The notes under the pieces were generated by a model, which saw only the letters and a program-made list of their open reading frames with translations, made no database searches and was not told the origin of the DNA. Shown here piece by piece: positions 55,514-64,000 of a stretch of 64,000 bases of DNA (the first letter of the stretch is position 1; each line of letters begins with the position of its first letter). The position numbers were made by a program, and so were the translations under genes. This DNA is from Clostridium simiarum. GTDB taxonomy: Bacteria; Bacillota; Clostridia; Clostridiales; Clostridiaceae. The stretch is from assembly GCF_018919175.1 (NCBI RefSeq), contig NZ_JAHLQL010000005.1:62001-126000 (forward strand), read 5' to 3'.

Positions 55514-55529
55514 TAGTGTATATACACTA
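55514..55529. promoter_or_regulatory. Palindromic operator TAGTGTATATACACTA
   Basis: Perfect 16-bp palindrome immediately downstream of the -10 box of the ECF S-component promoter, the expected place for a repressor operator. The cognate regulator is not in the window; NiaR- or similar vitamin repressors are candidates only. Confidence 0.6.
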
Positions 55530-55557
55530 GTATATATTATTTTATCTTTGTTGTAAA
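55529..55557 (-). promoter_or_regulatory. Promoter of the ECF S-component gene
   Basis: Minus strand TTTACA (55552-55557), 17-nt spacer, TATACT (55529-55534), with the start site inside the palindrome. Confidence 0.7.
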
Positions 55558-55715
55558 CATCCCTTTTCGTTAAATTCATGAATTTTTTTGAATATTTATT
55601 CTGAATAACTTTTTCTAAGACTGAGTACTCCTCATAGGTAAACTTTGTCTGAATCTCTGAATCATTTTCTAAGAAATTAACTATTAACTTTATAAATTAT
55701 AATCTCTTACTAATA

Positions 55716-55744
55716 TTGACTTAAAATATAAATACATTTATAAT
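55716..55744 (+). promoter_or_regulatory. Promoter of the selenoprotein-like gene
   Basis: TTGACT (55716-55721), 17-nt spacer, TATAAT (55739-55744). Predicted start near 55751, 32 nt before the ATG. Confidence 0.82.
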
Positions 55745-55782
55745 ATACACATACCCTGTATAGGTATATGGAGGTGTTTTAA

Positions 55783-56070
55783 ATGAAAATTGATGATAAA
55801 GCTTTAAAAACTATTAAGAAAAAAGGTGGATTCTTAGTTATAAAATCTGTAGTAAGCAATTGTGGTTGAAGTGGTTCTGTTAGAAATCTCTGGATTGAGG
55901 TTTTAAAATACTTAGATGATGTAGAAAATTATAATCTTTATGAACATGAGGGAATTAAAATCTATATACATAAATCCCTTATAGTAGATGATAGTGAACT
56001 TTATATTTATCAAAAGATAAAAATTCCATTACTAGGTTCTATATTTGGAGTGAAGGGTGTTACCCTTTAA
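55783..56070 (+). CDS. Probable selenoprotein with Cys-Gly-Sec motif (in-frame UGA)
   Basis: ATG at 55783 with GGAGGTG 6 nt upstream. Codon 29 is TGA (55867-55869); reading through gives 95 residues with C27-G28-U29 and a continuous, well-folded-looking remainder (SVRNLWIEVLKYLDDVENY, EGIKIYIHKSLIVDDSELYI, GVKGVTL) ending at TAA. A SECIS-like stem-loop lies 13-35 nt after the UGA. The CxU pair looks like a redox or metal site in a small alpha-beta protein, comparable in size to HesB/IscA-like or CC/Se-motif families; I recall NCBI naming a clostridial CC/Se motif (seleno)protein but cannot check. It has its own promoter and terminator and is convergent to the V-ATPase operon. Requires SelA/B/C elsewhere. 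Confidence 0.78.
55883..55904 (+). promoter_or_regulatory. Bacterial SECIS-like stem-loop
   Basis: GAAAUCUC (55883-55890) pairs with GAGGUUUU (55897-55904), 8 bp with G-U pairs, closing the 6-nt loop UGGAUU. The loop starts 22 nt after the UGA and has G at its second position, meeting the bacterial consensus of an apical loop 16-37 nt downstream with G among its first two bases. Confidence 0.72.
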
Positions 56071-56101
56071 ACTTAAGCAAAATATATTTTCAATGTTAAA
56101 T

Positions 56102-56129
56102 AAAAAAACACCCTTTCGGGTGTTTTTTT
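56102..56129. terminator. Bidirectional terminator between the selenoprotein gene and V-ATPase
   Basis: AAAAAAACACCC / GGGTGTTTTTTT stem with a TTTC loop; near-ideal for both strands. Confidence 0.93.
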
Positions 56130-56141
56130 ATTTAACAAATA

Positions 56142-56783
56142 TTATCCACGTTGTTCTATCATGCTCTTAACCTTCATAAGTCTTGTAAGAGCTCCTCTTT
56201 CATTTTCGTCTAGTTTCATTCTTATATACTTTATTGTTTCCTCTAATTGAGGTATTGTCATATATTCAAGAGCGTTAACTCTTCTTCTTGTTTTTTCTAT
56301 TTCATCTGCCATAAGTTGTGTAGATTTTTCCACTTCAGCTAGTTCTAATAGTTTAGGTAGCACGGCATATAATTTTTCGATGGCACCATCTAGCTCTGCT
56401 GAGGTGTTTGCAAATCCATAAGGATATATACTTCCAGCATCATCATTTAATTGTCTTATAAAATTCATTACTGGAACATTAACACTCATTATATTTTTCT
56501 TACCTACTTCTAAGCTTATCTTTTCTTTTGGATAAGCTATGGCTTCTTCTAAAAATTCAGAACTCATAACTCCTCTTGCCATTACAAAGCTTTTTAAGGC
56601 CTCTTCTAGCTCTGCTTCTACAGACTTTCTAAGTTCATTGTTGTATCTTACTAAGTTTATAAACTGTCTCATAAGCTCATCTTGCTTGTCTTTAAGCAGT
56701 TTATGTCCTCTTGTAGCAGTTGCAAGTCTCTTTTTTAGTTTAGTGAGCTCCATTCTTGTAGGATTTACATTCAATCTTGCCAT
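56142..56783 (-). CDS. ntpD: V-type ATPase subunit D
   Basis: 213 residues, ATG with AGAGGAAG upstream. Long coiled-coil helices at both ends ([39 protein letters not shown]) typical of the central rotor stalk subunit D. Last gene of the operon, followed by a bidirectional terminator. It transmits rotation from the A3B3 head to the K ring through C. Confidence 0.95.
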   Translation of the reverse strand: MARLNVNPTRMELTKLKKRLATATRGHKLLKDKQDELMRQFINLVRYNNELRKSVEAELEEALKSFVMARGVMSSEFLEEAIAYPKEKISLEVGKKNIMSVNVPVMNFIRQLNDDAGSIYPYGFANTSAELDGAIEKLYAVLPKLLELAEVEKSTQLMADEIEKTRRRVNALEYMTIPQLEETIKYIRMKLDENERGALTRLMKVKSMIEQRG

Positions 56784-56784
56784 A

Positions 56785-58167
56785 CTAATCTTCCTCTCTT
56801 ACAGGCAGATACTTTTCAAGATATTCATCCCTTATTCTCTTAAGCTCAGTTCTTGGTAGTATTCTAAGTAGTTTCCAACCAAGATTTAAAGTCTCCTCTA
56901 TAGTTCTATTTGCAGTAAAGCCTTGAGCTACATATTCTTTTTCAAAGGCTTCAGCAAACTGTGCATACTTTTTATCTGTATCTGAAAGTGCAGATTCTCC
57001 AAGTATTGCAGCTAGCTCTTTTGATTGTTTACCTTGAGCATAGGCTGAGAATAACTGGTTCATAGTATCTGCATGATCTTCTCTTGTCTTGCCCTTACCT
57101 ATACCTTTATCTTTAAGTCTTGATAGAGATGGTAAAACATCTATAGGTGGCATTATACCCTTTTTATATAACTCTCTAGATAAAATTATCTGTCCTTCTG
57201 TTATATATCCTGTAAGGTCAGGAATTGGGTGAGTTTTATCATCTTCTGGCATAGTAAGTATTGGTATTTGAGTGATGGACCCTTCCTTACCTCTTAATCT
57301 ACCTGCTCTTTCATAAAGAGTTGATAAGTCAGTATAAAGGTATCCTGGATATCCTCTTCTACCTGGAACTTCCTTTCTAGCTGCTGAAACTTCACGTAAT
57401 GCTTCAGCATAGTTAGTTATATCTGTCATTATTACAAGAACGTGCATACCTTTTTCATAAGCTAAATACTCTGCACAAGTAAGAGCCATTCTTGGAGTTG
57501 CAATTCTTTCTATAGCAGGATCATTAGCAAGATTCATAAACAATACGGATCTATCAATAGCTCCTGTTCTTGTAAAGTCTTCTATAAAGAACTCTGCTTC
57601 TTCAAAGGTTATACCTACAGCAGCAAAAACTACCGCAAACTTTGAATCAGAATTTAAAACCTTTGCCTGTCTTGCTATTTGAGCAGCAAGTTGAGCATGT
57701 GGAAGTCCTGATCCAGAAAACACTGGAAGTTTTTGTCCTCTAACAAGAGTGTTCAATCCATCTATAGCAGATATTCCTGTCTGTATAAATTCAGAAGGAT
57801 AATCTCTAGCCACAGGGTTTATTGGTTCTCCATTTATATCTAATCTTTTTTCTGGTATTATTTTAGGACCATTATCCTTAGGTCTACCCATACCATCAAA
57901 GACTCTTCCAAGCATATCTTCTGAAACTCCAAGTTCAAGAGGTCTACCTAAAAATCTAGCTTTTGTACCTTTAGGATTTATACCTGAAGATCCTTCGAAA
58001 ATCTGTACCATGGCTTTGCTACCATTAACTTCAAGAACCTTACCTCTTCTCATTTCACCAGTATGCATTTCTATTTCAACTAATTCATCAAACTTTACAC
58101 CTTCAACGCCTTCAACTACCATAAGAGGTCCAACAACCTCTGTTACAGTTCTATATTCTTTAAGCAT
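56785..58167 (-). CDS. ntpB: V-type ATPase subunit B
   Basis: 460 residues, ATG with GGAGGTG upstream. [20 protein letters not shown] at the start, [38 protein letters not shown] in place of a true Walker A, and [21 protein letters not shown]: the non-catalytic nucleotide-binding subunit of the head. Overlaps the ntpA end by 8 nt. Confidence 0.97.
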   Translation of the reverse strand: MLKEYRTVTEVVGPLMVVEGVEGVKFDELVEIEMHTGEMRRGKVLEVNGSKAMVQIFEGSSGINPKGTKARFLGRPLELGVSEDMLGRVFDGMGRPKDNGPKIIPEKRLDINGEPINPVARDYPSEFIQTGISAIDGLNTLVRGQKLPVFSGSGLPHAQLAAQIARQAKVLNSDSKFAVVFAAVGITFEEAEFFIEDFTRTGAIDRSVLFMNLANDPAIERIATPRMALTCAEYLAYEKGMHVLVIMTDITNYAEALREVSAARKEVPGRRGYPGYLYTDLSTLYERAGRLRGKEGSITQIPILTMPEDDKTHPIPDLTGYITEGQIILSRELYKKGIMPPIDVLPSLSRLKDKGIGKGKTREDHADTMNQLFSAYAQGKQSKELAAILGESALSDTDKKYAQFAEAFEKEYVAQGFTANRTIEETLNLGWKLLRILPRTELKRIRDEYLEKYLPVREED

Positions 58168-59935
58168 CTAGCACACCTCCTTGGCTTATCAAGTTCTCAA
58201 TAGCACTTGAAAGTTCCTTGGATATTTCATCTATTCTATTTATCTCTGATTCAGGTATGTATTTACTTCTAGCTATTTTATCCCTAACTTCAAGACTTAA
58301 AAGTTCTTTTAAGTAAATACCTGCCTCTAAAGCTTTTACAGATTCAAAATAGAATTGTAATACAAGCTTTAACATTTTATATTGCTTTGGTAATGAAGCA
58401 TAAGTATCTACTTCATGGAAAGCATTTTGTTGCAGATAATCTTCTCTTAAAGATTTAGCAACTTCAAGCTTTAATCTATCTTTTTCAGATAAAGCATCTA
58501 TACCAACTAATCTAACTATTTCTTCTAAATTAGCTTCTTCTTGAAGTAACGCCATAGCTTCTGTTCTAATCTCTACCCAATCTTGAGATACTTCGCTATC
58601 CATCCACTCTCCTATTTTATCTGCATATAATGAGTAGGAGTTTAACCAGTTAATTGATGGGAAGTGTCTTCTATATGCTAGTTGAGCATCTAGTCCCCAG
58701 AATACCTTAACTATTCTAAGAGTAGCTTGCGTTACTGGCTCTGATAAGTCTCCTCCTGGAGGTGATACCGCTCCTATGGCAGTAACAGCACCTTGTCTTT
58801 CCTCTCCTCCATGGCATATTACCTTACCAGCTCTTTCATAGAATTCAGCAAGTCTTGATCCTAGATAAGCAGGATAACCTTCATCTCCAGGCATTTCTTC
58901 AAGTCTTCCTGACATCTCTCTTAAAGCCTCTGCCCAACGGGAAGTTGAATCAGCCATTATAGCTACAGAGTATCCCATATCTCTAAAGTATTCTGCAATA
59001 GTTATTCCTGTATATATTGAAGCTTCTCTAGCCGCAACAGGCATGTTAGATGTATTGGCTATAAGTACAGTTCTCTTCATTAATGACTCTCCAGTTTTAG
59101 GGTCTTTAAGTTCTGGGAACTCATTTAAAACGTCAGTCATCTCATTTCCACGTTCTCCACATCCAACATATACAACTACTTCAGTATCTCCCCATTTAGC
59201 TATTTGGTGCTGAACTACAGTTTTTCCTGCACCAAAAGGTCCTGGAACAGAAGCCGTTCCTCCCTTAGCTACTGGGAAAAATGTATCTATTACTCTTTGA
59301 CCTGTAACCATAGGTTCTACAGGGTTTAACTTTCTAACATAAGGTCTACCACGTCTAACTGGCCACTTTTGTAGCATATTTAAAGATTTTTCACCTTTAT
59401 CTGTATCTAATATACAAATAGTTTCTTCTATGGTAAATTCTCCTGATTTAATTTCTTTTACAACACCTTCGATACCATTAGGTACCATGATTCTATGTTC
59501 TATAACTGCTGTTTCTTGAACTACTCCTAATATTGTTCCTGATTGAACCTTATCTCCAACCTTTACCTTTGGTTCAAAAGTCCACTTCTTTTCTCTATTT
59601 AAAGAAGGTACTTCTATACCTTTCTTTAAATAGTTACTTTGAGCAGCTTTTAAATACGCGTCCAATGGTCTTTGAATTCCATCAAACATAGCCTCTATTA
59701 GTCCTGGTCCAAGTTCTACACTTAAAGGCTCCCCAGTAGTACTAACTGGGTCTCCAGGTCCTATTCCTGATGTTTCTTCGTAAACCTGGATGGATGCCTT
59801 ATCGCCTCTCATCTCAATGATTTCACCGATAAGGCCTTTCTCTCCAACCTTACATACGTCATATATATTAGCTTCATCCATTCCTTCAGCAACTACTAAA
59901 GGCCCTGAAACTTTAATAATCTTACCGGTTTTCAA
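58160..59935 (-). CDS. ntpA: V-type ATPase catalytic subunit A
   Basis: 591 residues, TTG start with AAGGTAGG upstream. Walker [15 protein letters not shown] near residue 232, the extra V-type insertion domain (about 110-190) and [23 protein letters not shown]. Hydrolyses ATP to drive ion pumping, or makes ATP from an ion gradient. Follows ntpF by 17 nt. Confidence 0.97.
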   Translation of the reverse strand: MKTGKIIKVSGPLVVAEGMDEANIYDVCKVGEKGLIGEIIEMRGDKASIQVYEETSGIGPGDPVSTTGEPLSVELGPGLIEAMFDGIQRPLDAYLKAAQSNYLKKGIEVPSLNREKKWTFEPKVKVGDKVQSGTILGVVQETAVIEHRIMVPNGIEGVVKEIKSGEFTIEETICILDTDKGEKSLNMLQKWPVRRGRPYVRKLNPVEPMVTGQRVIDTFFPVAKGGTASVPGPFGAGKTVVQHQIAKWGDTEVVVYVGCGERGNEMTDVLNEFPELKDPKTGESLMKRTVLIANTSNMPVAAREASIYTGITIAEYFRDMGYSVAIMADSTSRWAEALREMSGRLEEMPGDEGYPAYLGSRLAEFYERAGKVICHGGEERQGAVTAIGAVSPPGGDLSEPVTQATLRIVKVFWGLDAQLAYRRHFPSINWLNSYSLYADKIGEWMDSEVSQDWVEIRTEAMALLQEEANLEEIVRLVGIDALSEKDRLKLEVAKSLREDYLQQNAFHEVDTYASLPKQYKMLKLVLQFYFESVKALEAGIYLKELLSLEVRDKIARSKYIPESEINRIDEISKELSSAIENLISQGGVLDA

Positions 59936-59952
59936 GTTACCAACCTACCTTC

Positions 59953-60261
59953 CTATAAAATATTAACACCAACTGCTTTTTCTACATTTTCGTTTATCTT
60001 ACTCATTCCTATGTTCAATGTACCTTGATTATTTGGAATTAATATTACGGCTGGTAATGTTTCTTTATTATATCTTTCAATAGTTTCGCTTACATCTTTA
60101 GCTACTCCTTCAGTAACGAAAATAACTGCGTATTGGTTCATGGCTAATCTATCTATGGTTTTTCTAGCCTCTTCAGGCTCAATAACAGGAAAAACATCTA
60201 TACCTAAAGCTTTAAAAGCTAATACAGAGTCCTTATCTCCTACCACACCTATCTTATACAT
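59953..60261 (-). CDS. ntpF: V-type ATPase subunit F
   Basis: 102 residues starting at the ATG at 60261 ([20 protein letters not shown]), the true family start; the frame extends to 60294 but those residues overlap ntpC. The start overlaps the ntpC stop by 8 nt with no separate ribosome site, so translation is coupled. Small Rossmann-like subunit of the central stalk that binds D. Confidence 0.93.
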   Translation of the reverse strand: MYKIGVVGDKDSVLAFKALGIDVFPVIEPEEARKTIDRLAMNQYAVIFVTEGVAKDVSETIERYNKETLPAVILIPNNQGTLNIGMSKINENVEKAVGVNIL

Positions 60262-61255
60262 AATTATCACGCAGCCTTTCTCTAATAACTTCACTTGGAA
60301 TGTTATTCAACTTACCAACCATTATAATTCTAATAAGCTTGATCTCATTTTCCTTTGCATATATATATGCAATAAGAGGTTCTAATCCAAAGCTTATATA
60401 CTTAGCCTTTTTCATAAAATTCATTATGAAGTTTTCACTTAACTTTTCAAATAAATTTATAGATCCTGTCTTACTATAAGCTTCAATACCAGCCTTTAAA
60501 ACCTCAGAATAATCTGTGAAAGCAAGCTTTCCAGCTATATTTTCTACTGAATCATTGTACAAAGAATTTAATCTATCTCTATCTACGTAACCGCCCTCTA
60601 TAATTGTATTATTTAAAAAATCTCTTGTGTTTTGTTGTTTTTTTACTCTTAAAAGAGTTTTTATATTAGTTAAATCAATTAGATATTTTAAATATTTTTC
60701 TAAAAATTTGTCTTCTATATCTTTACTTAAAGAAAGCTGATGCATAAATAAATATTTATCTAAAATAATGTCTATTTTCTGTGGGTCTTTTGAAGTACTA
60801 AAATCCTCTAAAGCTTCTTCAATGGCTTTTCTCATTATAGGATTTAAATCTCTATAAGATTCATTGTCTAAAGCATATTTAAGTTTATTAATATCTAAAG
60901 TCCCTACAGATATAAGCATATAGGAAAAATCTTTTTCTAAAAGCTTCCCCTTAATTAAAACTTTGATGTTATGATAATCATATCTTAGGCTCATTATATC
61001 TACAACGCTATCCTCTGGTGTCATATCGTATAGCATCTTATATACTCTTTTAAGTTCAGCACTTAATATGACTTCATAATCTTCAGCTCTTTTTACATTA
61101 GACATTAGGGTAGAATACTCTGATTCTTGAAGAACCTTTAAAGCATCCTCTGCAGAATCTGAGTCTATCATTCTATCAATTTTTGCTCTATCTAAAAGTC
61201 TAGTTTCTAAAACCCTAAGTCTGGGTATTACTTGGGTAAAAAGCATTGAATCCAT
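60254..61255 (-). CDS. ntpC: V-type ATPase subunit C
   Basis: 333 residues, ATG with AAGGAGGG upstream. Helical funnel-shaped subunit that joins the D/F stalk to the K ring; recognised by [37 protein letters not shown] and [20 protein letters not shown]. Placed between E and F as usual. Confidence 0.93.
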   Translation of the reverse strand: MDSMLFTQVIPRLRVLETRLLDRAKIDRMIDSDSAEDALKVLQESEYSTLMSNVKRAEDYEVILSAELKRVYKMLYDMTPEDSVVDIMSLRYDYHNIKVLIKGKLLEKDFSYMLISVGTLDINKLKYALDNESYRDLNPIMRKAIEEALEDFSTSKDPQKIDIILDKYLFMHQLSLSKDIEDKFLEKYLKYLIDLTNIKTLLRVKKQQNTRDFLNNTIIEGGYVDRDRLNSLYNDSVENIAGKLAFTDYSEVLKAGIEAYSKTGSINLFEKLSENFIMNFMKKAKYISFGLEPLIAYIYAKENEIKLIRIIMVGKLNNIPSEVIRERLRDNYV

Positions 61256-61267
61256 TTATTACCCTCC

Positions 61268-61867
61268 TTAGTTAAACAATACCCTTGCTATTTCATACTC
61301 CAATTCATCTTTCATGGAATTGATTAATGCTTCAAAAGTATTGTTAATTTCTATACCATTTTTCTCTAAAATGAAGCCGCCTTTAAATTCTCTATCCTCA
61401 GAACTTATTCTTATATTACCTTTTTTGCCCTTAGCCACTAATGATTGATTTATTTCTTGTATAACTTCATTAGAAAGTAAACTTTTGCCTTTAGAGTTTA
61501 ATATAAGATTTTCATCTCCTATTATGTCTAAGGCACTAATTCTATTTTTAATATAGTTTATATATTCCATTGAATCCATTATGGCTAATTTTTCTAAAGC
61601 CTCATCTAAAACCCTTGAAATCATAATTTGCTTTGCTTCTAGCTTTTCATTTCTTACTTTAAGCTCTGCATTGGAAATTATTCTACTTTTTCTTGTAACA
61701 CTTTCCATTTCTGACTTTTCTATTATAGACTTTTCAAGTGATTTAGCTTCTTGTACTTTTTTATTTATTATATTTTCTTTTTCTTCATGAGCAGATTTAA
61801 GGATTTCGTCTTTTTTAGCATTTGCTTCATCTAATATCTTGTTTACAAGATTATTTATATTAGACAT
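61268..61867 (-). CDS. ntpE: V-type ATPase subunit E
   Basis: 199 residues, ATG with GGAGTG upstream. Long N-terminal coiled coil (about 1-95, rich in Lys/Glu) and a C-terminal globular part with SSEDREFKGGFILEKNGIEI. Peripheral-stalk subunit. A subunit G/H partner is not seen between K and I; it probably lies upstream of ntpI outside the window. Confidence 0.9.
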   Translation of the reverse strand: MSNINNLVNKILDEANAKKDEILKSAHEEKENIINKKVQEAKSLEKSIIEKSEMESVTRKSRIISNAELKVRNEKLEAKQIMISRVLDEALEKLAIMDSMEYINYIKNRISALDIIGDENLILNSKGKSLLSNEVIQEINQSLVAKGKKGNIRISSEDREFKGGFILEKNGIEINNTFEALINSMKDELEYEIARVLFN

Positions 61868-61883
61868 ACCTTATCACTCCAAA

Positions 61884-62393
<510 letters not shown>

Positions 62394-64000
62394 CTATTTT
62401 GTTATTTTTATATATTCCTCTGAAAGTTTATATGGAGTAAACTTTTTACCCCCACCCTCATAGAATTTACCGAAAAATTCAAGGTATTGTAATCTAGCTG
62501 CATGGACATATGATCCTAAAGCATTTATAACTAGATTAAAAAGATGTAAGAAAATAAAAAGTATTGGTGCTAACACATATATGAAAGGTTTAGGGAATAA
62601 GCTTACTATAAGATTTAAGGCATTAGCTATAAATCCTGTGGCAAGACCTAATGCTAAAAGTCTTGAGTAAGAAACTACATCTCCTAAATAACCAGTTATA
62701 CCATAAACACCATATACACCTCCCCCGATTTTACCACCTAGGGTTGGAGCACTTCTTCCCTGAGTTAATAATAGAGCAACTAAACCTAAAATTAACATCC
62801 ATTTTCCTGCTGATCCACCTTTTCCTAATATTAGTAATAATGATCCTATTAAGGTTATATACCAGGTGAATACATCATAAATTGCATCTTTTATCTTATG
62901 ATCTCTTATTAACATATAAGCTTTTATACCAAGACCAACAAATATGTGAATAATACCAAAAGCCAATGAAAGTGTGAATATCTCTATTATACTAGTTGGA
63001 GGATCTAGCAGGTATGGAACCTTTATACCTAGATATTCTGATAACAAATCTCCAAACCAACCACCATAAATAGCACCCCAGGCTACTGTAGATATACCTG
63101 CAAGTAAGAAAAACTTAAAAGTTTTTTTCTTATCCTTGTCTTTAGCAAACTTTAATCCCAATATAGATGCCACTACCATTATTAATCCATATCCCGCATC
63201 TGAAAGCATCATTCCAAAGAATATAAAGTAAAATATAGACAATATGGGTGTAGGATCTATCTCACTATATAGTGGTAAACTATACATCTCTACTATATTT
63301 TCAAAAGACTCTGCAAACTTATTATTTTTAAGCTTTATTGGTACCTCTTCTAAGTCTTCATCTGAAACTTCATTAAAACTTAAATAATGATCCTCACCTA
63401 TTGCATTTGAAATTACGCTCTTTAGATTTTCATTTGAATCTACTGTATTCCAACCACAAATGGTTACAACTTTATCAGTTTTTAAGAAGTTTTGCGAAGC
63501 TTTAAGCTTTATAGCATTATTGTTATAATACTCATAAGCTATCTGTAATTCTTCATAATCCTCTTTTAACCCTTTAAGCTCTGAATGTATAATGTCTTCT
63601 TCTTTGTTTATACTAGTAACTTTTTCCATGAAATCTTTTATTAGATCTTTAGGGCTTTCATCATATATAAGTGCAAAAGAGTTAAATCCATAATTTTTTA
63701 ATACTTCACGTGCCTTATCCTCGTCTTCCTTAGGTACTAGTGCATAAATATACATATCCTGGCTATCTTTATTGATAACCTCTATGTACCCTTCCTTTAT
63801 GCTTTCATTAAAGTCCTTCAAAAGATCCTCTTCATATTGCATTGCTAAATTCCCTATAAATGGAGAAACATACTTTAAGTTCTTCAAATCTTTAAAAGGA
63901 GCATCAAAATTCACCCATAAATCTAAGGTGGTAATCTCTGTATCTATTTTAGTCCTTTCATTACTTAAAGTATTTAGCCTTTCTTCTTTTTTCTTTAAAG
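62394..64000 (-). CDS. ntpI: V-type ATPase subunit I, 5' end outside window
   Basis: The open frame continues past 63914 to the right edge (LKKKEERLNTLSNERT, LDLWVNFDAP), so the GTG at 63914 is not the start; about 535 residues are seen of an expected 640-660. The N-terminal part is soluble with coiled coils; the C-terminal part has seven or more membrane helices with the family motifs YSEIDPTPILSIFYFIFFGMM and SYSRLLALGLATGF, whose Arg faces the K-ring carboxylate. Stator subunit of the ion channel and first of the visible V-ATPase genes. Confidence 0.95.
   Translation of the reverse strand, partial: LKKKEERLNTLSNERTKIDTEITTLDLWVNFDAPFKDLKNLKYVSPFIGNLAMQYEEDLLKDFNESIKEGYIEVINKDSQDMYIYALVPKEDEDKAREVLKNYGFNSFALIYDESPKDLIKDFMEKVTSINKEEDIIHSELKGLKEDYEELQIAYEYYNNNAIKLKASQNFLKTDKVVTICGWNTVDSNENLKSVISNAIGEDHYLSFNEVSDEDLEEVPIKLKNNKFAESFENIVEMYSLPLYSEIDPTPILSIFYFIFFGMMLSDAGYGLIMVVASILGLKFAKDKDKKKTFKFFLLAGISTVAWGAIYGGWFGDLLSEYLGIKVPYLLDPPTSIIEIFTLSLAFGIIHIFVGLGIKAYMLIRDHKIKDAIYDVFTWYITLIGSLLLILGKGGSAGKWMLILGLVALLLTQGRSAPTLGGKIGGGVYGVYGITGYLGDVVSYSRLLALGLATGFIANALNLIVSLFPKPFIYVLAPILFIFLHLFNLVINALGSYVHAARLQYLEFFGKFYEGGGKKFTPYKLSEEYIKITK

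Noticed and set aside
55867..55869. In-frame UGA as evidence of a pseudogene
   Set aside because: The frame is otherwise perfect, with promoter, ribosome site, SECIS-like hairpin at the proper distance and terminator; selenocysteine is the better explanation.
63914..63916. GTG at 63914 as the start of ntpI
   Set aside because: The frame stays open to the window edge with coding-like sequence, and the protein would lack about 130 N-terminal residues of the family.

Overview
The window is AT-rich DNA (roughly 70% A+T by eye) from a spore-forming, anaerobic, low-GC Gram-positive, most likely Clostridium sensu stricto. Supporting genes are an H-type small acid-soluble spore protein, a Spo0E-like phosphatase, HprK, a flavodiiron protein, a V-type ATPase operon and strong GGAGG-type ribosome sites with frequent TTG and GTG starts. 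I cannot name the species. Both window edges cut genes: a CheX-like gene on the left and ntpI on the right.

Layout. 0-4.3 kb: CheX-type chemotaxis proteins, a TPR-GAF-GGDEF diguanylate cyclase, then a tRNA-Leu and 6S RNA in tandem. 4.5-8 kb: an LtaS-type sulfatase, a small membrane protein, an integrase relic and an acyl-ACP thioesterase. 8-11.7 kb: a three-gene ABC importer behind a UAG-rich leader with a terminator, directly downstream of a HutP-like RNA-binding regulator. 11.7-18.2 kb: housekeeping (lytic transglycosylase, coaE, polA, aroC, glsA) and a second tRNA-Leu. 18.2-23 kb: XRE/DUF3796 pair, DUF2935, sspH and three GNAT genes, one AAC(6')-like. 23-26.8 kb: glucose-type PTS with a truncated upstream EIIC copy, under a BglG/GlcT-type antiterminator and leader terminator. 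26.9-34 kb: small accessory genes, many resembling antibiotic-modifying enzymes (two APH-fold kinases, ANT(6)), plus rpiA and a membrane MutS-like ATPase. 34-37 kb: gene-poor, with a holin-like gene between two candidate C-rich small RNAs and a degenerate amidase. 37-44.7 kb: a conserved-looking cluster of lipoprotein, 1625-aa multidomain fusion, LDH/MDH-like protein and PHP phosphoesterase. 44.7-54.9 kb: holin, M18 aminopeptidase, 5-FCL, HprK, frameshifted DUF896, Spo0E-like, DUF1292, flavodiiron protein, HelD and an RmlD-like reductase. 55-64 kb: an ECF S component, a small gene with an in-frame UGA and a good bacterial SECIS-like hairpin, and the V-ATPase operon ntpI-K-E-C-F-A-B-D.

Most interesting points: (1) the UGA-containing gene at 55783-56070, which has its own consensus promoter, ribosome site, SECIS-like hairpin and terminator, so it is a probable selenoprotein; (2) two small-RNA-like transcription units at about 35.5 and 36.3 kb sharing CCCCTT single-stranded boxes and a UCCCCC terminator loop; (3) a HutP-like gene followed by a leader with six UAG triplets, three of them at an exact 8-nt period, before an attenuator-like terminator and an ABC operon; (4) tRNA-Leu and 6S RNA apparently sharing a promoter. 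All calls are from reading alone; no database search was possible.
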